Shown here in pieces: positions 25,898 to 33,593 of a stretch of DNA of 34,194 nt. Positions within the stretch are counted from its first letter, which is position 1, and each line of letters starts with the position of its first letter. Under the pieces are notes generated by a model. That model was given only the letters and a program-made list of their open reading frames with translations, ran no database searches and was not told the DNA's origin. The stretch lies in assembly GCA_028293565.1 (NCBI GenBank), contig JAQGON010000109.1, forward strand, positions 1 to 34,194, given 5' to 3'. The DNA is from Verrucomicrobiota bacterium. GTDB lineage: Bacteria; Verrucomicrobiota; Verrucomicrobiia; Opitutales; Opitutaceae. A program made the translations under genes and the position numbers.

Positions 25898-27793
25898 ATG
25901 ACCATCCTTCGAAACGACACCGGGCCCCGCGTGCTCCGCGCACTGGCCTTCCTTCTCATGCTGCATCTGCCCGCCAGCCGGGCGTTCGCCGAGGAACGCG
26001 ATCCGGGACGCGACCGCGAGCGGACACACGCGCAGCTGATTGAAGAGGTCAACCGGAGCTGGCGGACGCCCCCGGCTTTGTCCGGAGCCTTGGCCGACGC
26101 GAACATTGACGCCGCAGCTGGTCCGATGACGGAAAAGTTAAACACCATTATCCTGCCTACCGTAAGTTTTGCGAAGGTTCCGATCGCGCAGGTCGTGATG
26201 GCGCTGAGCGCGGCGTCGGAGGAGTTCGATCCGGGCGAAGCGCCGCTCAAGGGAGCGAATATTGTCCTGCTGGATCCGGACAACCGGGCGCCCGTTGTCT
26301 CCCTGACGCTGCGCAACACCTCGCTGCGGCGGGTGCTCGATTTTGTGTCCGAAGCGATCGGATACGAATATGAGGTCCAGCCGGACGCGGTGGTCCTTCG
26401 GCCCGTTGGGGACACCCCGAAATTGGAAACCTCATTTTTTCCCGTCGCGCGGGCCACGGTGCTCCGGATGGCGGGGCGGAATCCCGAGGCCCGCGCGGCC
26501 ATTGGCAAGCGGCCGCCACCGCCGGGCCCGGCGGGCGCCGAGGGCGATCCGGTCCTGGGCGATGCGGAGACGGCGGCGCTGAAGCGGTTTCTGCAGCTGG
26601 CGGGCGTGAATTTCGACAGCCTGCCCGGCGCGAGCCTGGCGTACGACGGGTCGGCGATGATCGTCACGCAGACCCGGCAGAATCTGGAGCGGATCCGCAC
26701 GATTCTCTCCCGCTATCACGCGGTGCGCCAGGTCGAGATCGAGGCGAAATTCATGGAGGTCCGCGAAGGCGCGCTGGAAGAGCTCGGATTGAACTGGGGG
26801 GCGGTCACGAAGCAGTCCCAGGCCAGCGCCGGAGCCCAGGCGAACTACGCGACCGGAAACCGGACGTTGTCCGACGCGTTCACCAGCCGCTCGAGCAGCC
26901 AGCAGGGCGGCATTGTCCGGCCGGAAGCCACGACGATTGCGTCGGACGGCACGGTGTTGACGTCGCCGGAACTGAACCTGCCGATCGTCAACCATGCGCC
27001 GCAGATTCCCGGAGCGACGGATCTCGCGGCGCTGGCCGGTCCCTTGGCGTCGGTGACGGCGGCCATCGGGGAGTTCGACGTGAACGCCGTGGTGCGCGCG
27101 CTTGCCCAAAAACAGGGGACGGACCTGTTGAGCGCGCCCAGGGTCACGGTGCTTTCGGGAAATCCGGCGACGATCACCGTGGCGCAGGAAATGCGGTATC
27201 CCCAGAGTTTCGGGCAGACGCAGAGCCAGGTCGGGACCGGCAACGCGAGCGGCGGAGGCTCCGCGGGCGTGGCGATCACCGCGGGGACGCCGCAGGAATT
27301 CACGGCGCGCAATGTCGGCGTCGAGCTGAAAGTCACGCCGACGGTCGAGGAGGACGACTACAGCATCAGCCTCGATTTGAATCCGAGGGTCACGGAATTC
27401 GACGGCTTCGTGGAATACGGCGGACCGAGCATCGCCATCGCGGGGAGCACGACGGTGACGGTGCCGTCGGGCTTTTATCAGCCGATTTTTTCGGTGCGGG
27501 ATATTTCCACGAAGGTGACGGTCTGGGACGGCGCCACGCTCGTGATGGGCGGACTCACGCGCGAGGAAGTGAAGAAGGTGCAGGACAAGGTGCCGGTGCT
27601 GGGCGACCTCCCGTTTCTTGGCCGCCTGTTCCGCTCGAAGGGCACCACGACGCAAAAGCGGAACCTGCTGATCTTTGTCACTGCGAGCCTCGTAGATCCC
27701 GGCGGCGCGCCGAAGCGGCAGGCGGCGTCACGCGAGCTGACGGCGGGCGCGAGCGCCGGGCCGGCGGTCCGTGGCGAGCGTTCGGCTCCGTGA
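25898..27793 (+). CDS. Secretin (type II/III secretion or type IV pilus outer-membrane pore)
   Basis: 631 residues. A signal peptide covers about residues 1-31 (hydrophobic LRALAFLLMLHLPASRAFA). N-domains include a repeated secretin fold (AKVPIAQ... and GPASRYH-like segments around 80-200) with ILSRYHAVRQVEIEAKFMEV as the N-domain to pore transition. The C-terminal secretin domain shows LSAPRVTVLSGNPATI, VGVELKVTPTVEEDDYSI and VPVLGDLPFLGRLFRSK, the classic secretin signature, then LLIFVTASLVDP. The mid-region GVAITAGTPQEFTARN resembles the gate region insertion. It should form a multimeric ring in the outer membrane. It is 6 bp after the PilP-like gene. Confidence 0.9.
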   Translation: MTILRNDTGPRVLRALAFLLMLHLPASRAFAEERDPGRDRERTHAQLIEEVNRSWRTPPALSGALADANIDAAAGPMTEKLNTIILPTVSFAKVPIAQVVMALSAASEEFDPGEAPLKGANIVLLDPDNRAPVVSLTLRNTSLRRVLDFVSEAIGYEYEVQPDAVVLRPVGDTPKLETSFFPVARATVLRMAGRNPEARAAIGKRPPPPGPAGAEGDPVLGDAETAALKRFLQLAGVNFDSLPGASLAYDGSAMIVTQTRQNLERIRTILSRYHAVRQVEIEAKFMEVREGALEELGLNWGAVTKQSQASAGAQANYATGNRTLSDAFTSRSSSQQGGIVRPEATTIASDGTVLTSPELNLPIVNHAPQIPGATDLAALAGPLASVTAAIGEFDVNAVVRALAQKQGTDLLSAPRVTVLSGNPATITVAQEMRYPQSFGQTQSQVGTGNASGGGSAGVAITAGTPQEFTARNVGVELKVTPTVEEDDYSISLDLNPRVTEFDGFVEYGGPSIAIAGSTTVTVPSGFYQPIFSVRDISTKVTVWDGATLVMGGLTREEVKKVQDKVPVLGDLPFLGRLFRSKGTTTQKRNLLIFVTASLVDPGGAPKRQAASRELTAGASAGPAVRGERSAP

Positions 27794-27864
27794 AAAGTGC
27801 TGCCGCCGTCCGCGCCATTTGCCGCGTTCCTTGACCGCTCCGGTGCGGTGGGCTTTTCTCGGAC

Positions 27865-28746
27865 ATGGCGAAATGGCTTCTCGTGGATGGATTCAACCTG
27901 GCGTACCGGTGCTTTTATGCCGTGCCGGAATTGACGCGGGCCGACGGGTTTCCGACCGGCGCGCTGCACGGCTGGGTGAAGTCGCTGTGGCGGCTGGCCG
28001 ACCAGGAGCAGCCCACGGCGACCCTCGTGTTTTTCGACCTGGGCGGATCGAACGACCGGCTGGCGCTGCACGCGGCCTACAAGGCGCAGCGGACGGAAAT
28101 GCCCGAGCCGTTGCAACGGCAGATCGATCCGATCAAGGCGTTCACGCGCGCGATGGGCCTTGTCGGAATCGAGCAGGACGGCGTGGAGTCCGACGACCTG
28201 CTGGCATCGCAGGCCGTCGCGCTGGCCGCGGGCGGGCACGACGTGTTGATCGTGAGCGCCGACAAGGATTTTGCGCAGATCGTGAACGAGCGGATCAAGA
28301 TCCTGCTGCCGCCGCCGACGGCGAATCCGAAGCTTGGCTGGCGCGTGCTCGATGCCGCCGGCGTGGCGGAAAAGTTCGGCGTGCCGCCCGTGAAAATCGC
28401 CGATTACCTGGCGCTGGTCGGCGACACATCGGACAACATCCCGGGCCTGTCCGGAGTGGGGCCGAAGACGGCCGCGAAATGGCTCGCGGATTTCGGAACC
28501 CTGGAAGGCGTGATCGCGCACGCCGGCGAGTTGAAGCCGGAACGTTTCCAGGCGGCGGTGGGCGCCGATGCCGAGCGGCTGCGCCTGAACCTGAAGCTCA
28601 CGACTTTGAACCTCGCGCTCCCGACCGTGGTGGCGGAGCCCACGCCGGTGCAGGCGCTCGAGCTGTACCGTTTGCTCGGCGAAATGGAAATGAGGACGGC
28701 GCTGGTGGAGGCGCAGAGACGGTATGATCAGCCGGAATTGTTTTAG
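27865..28746 (+). CDS. Stand-alone 5'-3' exonuclease (FEN-like, PolA N-terminal domain type)
   Basis: 293 residues, close to the 5'-3' exonuclease domain of DNA polymerase I with no polymerase attached. Key features: LLVDGFNLAYRCFYAVP (metal Asp8), LVFFDLGGSNDR (in place of the usual FD), QDGVESDDLLAS (acidic cluster), IVSADKDFAQIV (the D-K-D motif), then the helix-hairpin-helix region IADYLALVGDTSDNIPGLSGVGPKTAAKWL (quoted only by its core GDTSDNIPGLSGVGPKTAA). It would remove RNA primers or flaps. It follows the secretin by 71 bp and is unlikely to be part of that cluster. Confidence 0.9.
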   Translation: MAKWLLVDGFNLAYRCFYAVPELTRADGFPTGALHGWVKSLWRLADQEQPTATLVFFDLGGSNDRLALHAAYKAQRTEMPEPLQRQIDPIKAFTRAMGLVGIEQDGVESDDLLASQAVALAAGGHDVLIVSADKDFAQIVNERIKILLPPPTANPKLGWRVLDAAGVAEKFGVPPVKIADYLALVGDTSDNIPGLSGVGPKTAAKWLADFGTLEGVIAHAGELKPERFQAAVGADAERLRLNLKLTTLNLALPTVVAEPTPVQALELYRLLGEMEMRTALVEAQRRYDQPELF

Positions 28747-28763
28747 GGCGGATGACGGCGTCT

Positions 28764-28880
28764 GGATAGGATGTTCTGACCGCGTCCGGGCCCGCGCCCG
28801 GACGAACATCGAACGTCCAACATTCAACTCCCAACATTGAATGCCATCGTAGCCGGGGGTGCTATCAGGACATCCTATCC
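28764..28880. repeat. Inverted-repeat element A
   Basis: Arms ggataggatgttctgac (28764-28780) and its inverted copy at 28864-28880 (15 of 17 match) enclose a stretch with the 37-bp sequence that is repeated inverted further on. A third, same-direction copy of the arm lies at 28971-28987. No gene is visible in this element. Confidence 0.65.
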
Positions 28881-29059
28881 ACTTTAGTAGCGATGCGTCT
28901 TCGACTGGCGAACGAGACGTCGGTTAGATCAGGCGCAGCTCGCGTTCCGGCCGATGGGACTTAGGACGCAGGACAGGATGCCCTGATCGCATCTGCCTTG
29001 GTTGCACCGCTCGGAATTCGACGTTGGAAGTTGAATGTTGGACGTTCGATGTTCGTCCG
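28799..29059. repeat. 37-bp inverted repeat pair with 187-bp spacer
   Basis: 28799-28835 (cggacgaacatcgaacgtcc...) and 29023-29059 are inverted copies with 36 of 37 positions matching. The right arm is followed by a run of GTCC-type tetranucleotides (ttcgtccgttcgtccg..., to about 29080). The whole gap 28747-29146 holds no protein-coding gene that I can support, only these repeats. Confidence 0.75.
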
Positions 29060-29146
29060 TTCGTCCGTCCGTCCATCCGTCCGCGTGAAGAAAGCGGACC
29101 TTGCAAATGCCCTCGAAGACGCGGACAACCATGCACCCGCCTCGCC

Positions 29147-29356
29147 ATGGACAAGAAACAATTGATGAAGGCCATTTCGGACAAGATCGGACGAGACAAG
29201 GCGATCGAGATGGTGATGCAGGCCTACAATACGGAGCTGTTGACGACATCCGTGGGGCGCATCGAGGCGAACCGGCCGATTGGCGGGCCGCAGCGGCGCG
29301 ATCATCTCGCCGACGCGCTCGAGCGCGTGTGGGAAGTCTGCCAGCTCGCTCCGTAA
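29147..29356 (+). CDS. Small conserved-looking protein of unknown function
   Basis: 69 residues, starting MDKKQLMKAISDKIGRDKAI, with a predicted all-helical character and no membrane segment. The ATG at 29147 was preferred because the longer upstream frame runs through repeat DNA. I do not recognise a family. The charged amino-terminus and regular helices make it look like a real soluble protein rather than noise, but there is no motif. Neighbours are repeats on both sides. Confidence 0.45.
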   Translation: MDKKQLMKAISDKIGRDKAIEMVMQAYNTELLTTSVGRIEANRPIGGPQRRDHLADALERVWEVCQLAP

Positions 29357-29375
29357 CGCCGGCCCCCGGCCGGAA

Positions 29376-29500
29376 GTAGCACGGGTCTTCGACCCGTGAG
29401 GCGGGACTCAAGCCCCCGGACAGGTCCGCTGCGCCAACACCTCGGGCTCGACGATGGGGTTGGCCGCATCCAGCCACATGGGTCGGGAGACCCATGCTAC
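29376..29500. repeat. Inverted repeat with 'gtagcacgggtc' arms
   Basis: The left arm gtagcacgggtcttcgacccgtg (29376-29398) is matched inverted by the right arm at 29477-29500. Each arm also contains its own small palindrome (acgggtc/gacccgt; atgggtc/gacccat). It lies just beyond the end of the response regulator gene (stop at 29517). No T-run follows, so termination is uncertain. Confidence 0.68.
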
Positions 29501-29516
29501 CCCGGCGTTCGATCGC

Positions 29517-30266
29517 TCAGCGCGTTTCCTTCGCCACGCCTTTGGGATCGAAAATATAACCGATGCCGTGGACGGTGCGGAAAGAATCGAGGTTCAGGCC
29601 GTGAGCCGCATAAAGTTCGCGGACCTTCACAATATACTGGTCAAGCGAGCGGCTCTTGATGTCGGCGTGCACTCCCCAGACCGAATGGATCAGCGCCTGC
29701 CGGGTGATGACGCTGCCCTCGTGCGCATTCAGATACGACAGGATGCCGAGCTCCTTGCGGCCGAGTTTCTGGACGGGATGTCCCGGGAACGTGATCTCCA
29801 GCCGGATGGGGTTGACCTGCGCGCCGCAGAATTCGAACGGCTCGTCGCTCAGGCGGGCGTTCTTCGTGACATTTGAATCGCGGTTCGATTCGGTGCGGCG
29901 CAGCACGGCATGAATGCGCGCGACCAGTTCCGCGTAGCTGAACGGCTTCGTGATGTAATCGTCGCCGCCCATGTCGAGGCCCTTGACCTTGTTCGGCTCG
30001 TCGACGTTGCCGGTCAGGAAAATTGTCGGCACGGAAATGTCCGCGGCCTTGAGTTCATCCAGCAGCTGGAACCCCGACTGGTCGGGCAGGTTGATGTCGA
30101 GCAGCATCAGGTTCGCAAAATTCTTCTTCAGGTACGCCAAGGCGTGCGCGGCCCGGTTGCAGACCTGGGTCTGCATGCCCGCGCGTTCGAGATGAATGGC
30201 GATGAGCTTGGCAAGTTCAGCCTCGTCTTCGACGACTACGACGAGGGGTTTGGGAGCTGCGCGCAT
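29517..30266 (-). CDS. OmpR/PhoB-family response regulator, orphan
   Basis: 249 residues. The receiver domain (about 8-122) has the acidic pair Glu13/Asp14, phospho-acceptor Asp57 in LLDINLPD, Thr85 and Lys107 in TKPF. The winged-helix DNA-binding domain (about 145-240) has LGRKELGILSYLNAHEG, VITRQALIHSVWG and the wing GIGYIFDP. No histidine kinase is adjacent, so its signal is unknown. The start ATG at 30266 (MRAAPKP) follows a promoter-like sequence. The gene is divergent from hisG. Confidence 0.9.
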   Translation of the reverse strand: MRAAPKPLVVVVEDEAELAKLIAIHLERAGMQTQVCNRAAHALAYLKKNFANLMLLDINLPDQSGFQLLDELKAADISVPTIFLTGNVDEPNKVKGLDMGGDDYITKPFSYAELVARIHAVLRRTESNRDSNVTKNARLSDEPFEFCGAQVNPIRLEITFPGHPVQKLGRKELGILSYLNAHEGSVITRQALIHSVWGVHADIKSRSLDQYIVKVRELYAAHGLNLDSFRTVHGIGYIFDPKGVAKETR

Positions 30267-30294
30267 GGGCAAGGAGTTGCTTGTCAACAGGCCT

Positions 30295-30322
30295 TTACTA
30301 GGTTCGCGGCCGGAGTTGTCAA
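30295..30322 (-). promoter_or_regulatory. Sigma70-like promoter of the response regulator
   Basis: On the minus strand TTGACA (30317-30322) is 16 bases from TAGTAA (30295-30300), upstream of the start at 30266. A second TTGACAA copy is at 30281-30287, 35 bp away in the same direction, and could be a binding repeat for the regulator itself. The assignment is by consensus match only. Confidence 0.45.
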
Positions 30323-30379
30323 TAGGACGGCCCGGGTCCGCCAAGGGCCGCGATTTTCCTTGAAGGTTCAAATCGCGCC

Positions 30380-31279
30380 GTGTCCTTTGGCCGCGTGTCC
30401 GACAAGAAGTCATTGCTCATGCTGGGCTTGCCGAAAGGCAGCCTGGAGGAGTCGACGAAAAACCTCTTCGCGAAAGCGGGATGGAAGATCACGACCAGCG
30501 CGCGCTCGTACAAGCCCTCGATCGACGACGACGAGCTCGACGGCCGTTTTATCCGGGCCCAGGAGGTCAGCCGTTATGTGGAGCACGGGTTCTTCGACTG
30601 CGGCCTGACCGGCTACGACTGGATCCAGGAAAACGGTTCGGACGTGGTCGAGGTCTGCGACCTGATCTACAGCCGCGCTTCCGCGCAGAAGTCACGGTGG
30701 GTGCTCTGCGTGCCGGAAGCCTCCGACATCGTGCGCCCCGAGCAGCTGGCGGGAAAACGCGTTGCGACGGAGCTCGTCGGGACGGTGCGGCGTTATTTCG
30801 AGAAGAGGAAAATCGCCGTCGAGGTGGAGTTCTCGTGGGGCGCGACGGAAGTGAAGGTCCCGGACCTGGTCGACGCGATCGTGGACATCACGGAGACGGG
30901 CAATTCGATCCGCGCGAACAAGCTTCGGATCATCGACACGCTGCTGGAGACGAACACCAAGTTCATCGCGAACCGGGAAAGCTGGAAGAATCCCGCGAAG
31001 CGGAAAAAGATCGAGACGATCGCGCTGCTGCTGCGCGGCGCGCTCGAGGCCGAGAGCAAGGTGGGGCTGAAGATGAACCTGCCGAGATCGGCGCTGGACT
31101 CCGTCGTCCGCGCGCTGCCGGCGCTGCGCAACCCGACGATCTCGCAGCTGAGCTCGCCGGACTGGATCGCGCTCGAGACGATCATCGACGAGAGCGTCGC
31201 CCGCGAAATAATCCCCCAGCTCAAGGCATTGGGCGCGGAAGGCATTGTCGAATATCCGCTGAACAAGGTGGTTTACTGA
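30380..31279 (+). CDS. hisG: ATP phosphoribosyltransferase, long form
   Basis: 299 residues, the long form with a C-terminal regulatory ACT-like domain (about 225-299). It catalyses ATP plus PRPP to PR-ATP, the first step of histidine synthesis, inhibited by histidine. Visible are the N-terminal GLPKGSLEEST, the CGLTGYDWI and ELVGTVRRYF segments, and the signature DLVDAIVDITETGNSIRANKL (cited by its core DAIVDITETGNS). GTG 30380 is the longest start; GTG 30395 (VSDKKSLL) is also possible and neither has a strong ribosome site. No other his gene is near. The aguB gene begins 18 bp after the stop. Confidence 0.92.
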   Translation: MSFGRVSDKKSLLMLGLPKGSLEESTKNLFAKAGWKITTSARSYKPSIDDDELDGRFIRAQEVSRYVEHGFFDCGLTGYDWIQENGSDVVEVCDLIYSRASAQKSRWVLCVPEASDIVRPEQLAGKRVATELVGTVRRYFEKRKIAVEVEFSWGATEVKVPDLVDAIVDITETGNSIRANKLRIIDTLLETNTKFIANRESWKNPAKRKKIETIALLLRGALEAESKVGLKMNLPRSALDSVVRALPALRNPTISQLSSPDWIALETIIDESVAREIIPQLKALGAEGIVEYPLNKVVY

Positions 31280-31297
31280 ACCGACCTGGCTCCCGTC

Positions 31298-32173
31298 ATG
31301 AAGGTCACGCTCGGACTCCTCCAGCATGCGTGCGTCGCCAGCCCGGCGGCCAACCTCAGGAAAACGCTGGCCCTCGCCGAGCAGGCGGCGAAGCGCGGCG
31401 CGAAGATCATCTGCACGCAGGAGCTTTTTCGCTCGCAGTATTTCTGCCAGAATGAGGACCACGCGAACTTCCAGCTCGCCGAAAAGATTCCCGGACCCAG
31501 CACGGTGGCGTTCCAGAAGGTCGCGCGAAAGCACAAGGTCGTGATCATCGCGTCGCTCTTCGAAAAGCGCGCGGCGGGGCTGTATCACAACACGGCGGTG
31601 ATCATCGACGCCGACGGAAAGCTCCTGGGAATCTACCGGAAGATGCACATTCCGGATGACCCGCTGTACTACGAAAAATTTTATTTCACGCCGGGCGACA
31701 CCGGCTTTCGCGCGTGGCAGACGAAACACGGGAAGATCGGCGTCCTGATCTGCTGGGACCAGTGGTATCCGGAAGGCGCGCGGCTGACCGCGCTGCAGGG
31801 GGCCGACATTCTGTTTTATCCGACGGCGATCGGCTGGCACCCGCAGGAAAAAACCGAGTACGGCGCGAACCAGCACGGCGCCTGGCAGATCAGCCACCAG
31901 GGCCACGCGGTGGCCAACGGGTGTTATGTCGTCGCGGTGAACCGCGTGGGCGTCGAGACCCCCGTCGGCGGGGACGGCATCCAGTTTTGGGGCCAGAGTT
32001 TTGTCGCGGGAACGAGCGGGCAGATCCTGGCCAAGGCGAGCGCCGATCGGGAGGAGATTCTCCTCGTGCCCGTCGACCTCGCCAAGGTGGACGTGACCCG
32101 CACGCATTGGCCGTTCCTACGGGACCGGCGGATCGACGCGTATGCGGATATGACCCGGCGCTTCGTGGACTGA
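31298..32173 (+). CDS. aguB: N-carbamoylputrescine amidase
   Basis: 291 residues of the nitrilase superfamily. The catalytic triad is visible as Glu42 (CTQELFRSQYFC), Lys115 (YRKMHIPDDP) and Cys152 (LICWDQWYPE). The motifs YRKMHIPDDPLYYEKFYF (in part) and WDQWYPEGAR are characteristic of the AguB/carbamoylputrescine branch. It hydrolyses N-carbamoylputrescine to putrescine, ammonia and CO2. aguA follows after 3 bp, so the two act in one pathway. Confidence 0.94.
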   Translation: MKVTLGLLQHACVASPAANLRKTLALAEQAAKRGAKIICTQELFRSQYFCQNEDHANFQLAEKIPGPSTVAFQKVARKHKVVIIASLFEKRAAGLYHNTAVIIDADGKLLGIYRKMHIPDDPLYYEKFYFTPGDTGFRAWQTKHGKIGVLICWDQWYPEGARLTALQGADILFYPTAIGWHPQEKTEYGANQHGAWQISHQGHAVANGCYVVAVNRVGVETPVGGDGIQFWGQSFVAGTSGQILAKASADREEILLVPVDLAKVDVTRTHWPFLRDRRIDAYADMTRRFVD

Positions 32174-32176
32174 GTC

Positions 32177-33238
32177 ATGGCCGCAGCGAAGGAGACTCCC
32201 GCCGCGCTCGGATTTCGGATGCCGGCGGAGTGGGAGCCGCAGGAAGCGGTCTGGCTTTCGTGGCCGCACAACCGGAAGACGTGGCCGGGATATTTCCAGC
32301 CGATCCCCGCGAAATTCGCGGAAATTGTCGCGACGATCAGCCGCTTCGAGAACGTCCGCATCAACCTGGCCCGTCCGGGACAGGCCCGGGCCTCGTCGCT
32401 GCTCAGGCGGGCGAAGGCCGATCTTGCGAGGGTGCGGTTCTACAATCATCCGACGAACGACGCGTGGTGCCGGGACCATGGCCCGATTTTCGTGCGGAAC
32501 GACCGGACCGGCGAGGTGGCGGTCACCGATTGGGAACACAATGCCTGGGGCGGCAAATATCCGCCGTACGACCTGGACAACGCCGTGCCGCCGCGGATTG
32601 CGCGCGCGCTGGGGTTGAGGCGATTCGTGATCGATCGCGTGCTGGAGGGCGGATCGATCGAGGTGAACGGCGCGGGCTCGCTGCTGACGACGGAGTCGTG
32701 CCTGCTGAATCCGAATCGCAACCCCGCCTTGTCGAAGCACGAGATTGAACGGATGCTGAGGGATAATCTCGGGGTGACGCAGATTCTTTGGCTCGGCGAC
32801 GGGATTGTCGGCGACGACACCGACGGGCACGTCGACGACCTGAGCCGGTTCTTCCGCGCCGATGGAATCCTCACGGCCGTGGAAAAAACCCGCCGCGACG
32901 CGAATCACGCGGTCTTGCGTGAAAATCTCGAACGCCTCCGCGACCTGCGCACACCGGCGGGAAAGAAATTCAAGATCGTCGAACTGCCGATGCCGCGGCC
33001 ATGTTTCCGCGACGGCCAGCGGCTGCCGGCGAGCTATGCAAATTTTTTGGTGATCAACGGCGCGGTGCTGATGCCGGCGTTCGGGCAGCCGGGGCGCGAC
33101 GCCGAAGCCGCCGAAATCCTGGCGGATTGTTTTCCGGGCAGAACGGTGCTTCCCATCGATTGCACGGATCTGGTGTGGGGCTTGGGAACGCTGCATTGTA
33201 TCTCGCAGCAGCAGCCGGCCAGGCTGAATGCCTCGTAG
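32177..33238 (+). CDS. aguA: Agmatine deiminase
   Basis: 353 residues of the peptidyl-arginine/agmatine deiminase fold. Landmarks are MPAEWEPQEAVWLSWPHN near the start, WCRDHGPIFV, LEGGSIEVNG, GDDTDGHVDD (catalytic His218) and the active-site Cys341 in GLGTLHCISQQQP. It converts agmatine to N-carbamoylputrescine and ammonia, feeding aguB. The gene order aguB-aguA is common. A 355-bp non-coding gap follows the stop. Confidence 0.94.
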   Translation: MAAAKETPAALGFRMPAEWEPQEAVWLSWPHNRKTWPGYFQPIPAKFAEIVATISRFENVRINLARPGQARASSLLRRAKADLARVRFYNHPTNDAWCRDHGPIFVRNDRTGEVAVTDWEHNAWGGKYPPYDLDNAVPPRIARALGLRRFVIDRVLEGGSIEVNGAGSLLTTESCLLNPNRNPALSKHEIERMLRDNLGVTQILWLGDGIVGDDTDGHVDDLSRFFRADGILTAVEKTRRDANHAVLRENLERLRDLRTPAGKKFKIVELPMPRPCFRDGQRLPASYANFLVINGAVLMPAFGQPGRDAEAAEILADCFPGRTVLPIDCTDLVWGLGTLHCISQQQPARLNAS

Positions 33239-33593
33239 AGCGGCGCGAAAACGGGGCGAGCAAGCAACGCGGAACAGCCTCCTGACGTCGGCTGCTACGG
33301 GAGGGATAACTGTTTATTGGATAGCGTATTGCTGGAGTGAGAGAACGTGGCGGGCGTTTGTCTTCCGCTTTTTCCGTCTGGCGATTCCCCCGAATTAGTT
33401 CTTGCGGCACCTGCATGCCGTCGGCGATTGTGACCGTTCGCGGCAAAGTTATTGGTCAAGCTGGCGTCGCCGTGATGCTCCCGCCGGCTTTTTACGTCAG
33501 TCAACAGTCAACCCACGGTTTCGCCTCACGGCGGGGCCATCACCGGTGGATTGGTGCTTCTGGAGCAGGGCGCCTGTTTGCCGGTTTCGTCCT
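33239..33593 (+). other. Non-coding gap before rpsA, likely promoter and leader
   Basis: No gene is supported here. Parts (about 33300-33340 and 33420-33460) are noticeably AT-richer than the neighbours. A direct repeat gtcaacagtcaac is seen at about 33500-33512, and a short GCCGGC palindrome followed by five T at about 33484-33494 is too weak to call a terminator. The length suggests a transcribed leader for rpsA, whose translation is self-regulated in other bacteria, but no specific fold was identified. Confidence 0.35.

Noticed and set aside
28799-29059. CRISPR array
   Set aside because: Only two inverted copies of the 37-bp sequence exist, with no regular spacers and no cas genes.
33484-33494. 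Intrinsic terminator (GCCGGC followed by T5)
   Set aside because: The stem is only 3 bp with no real loop; too weak to call.
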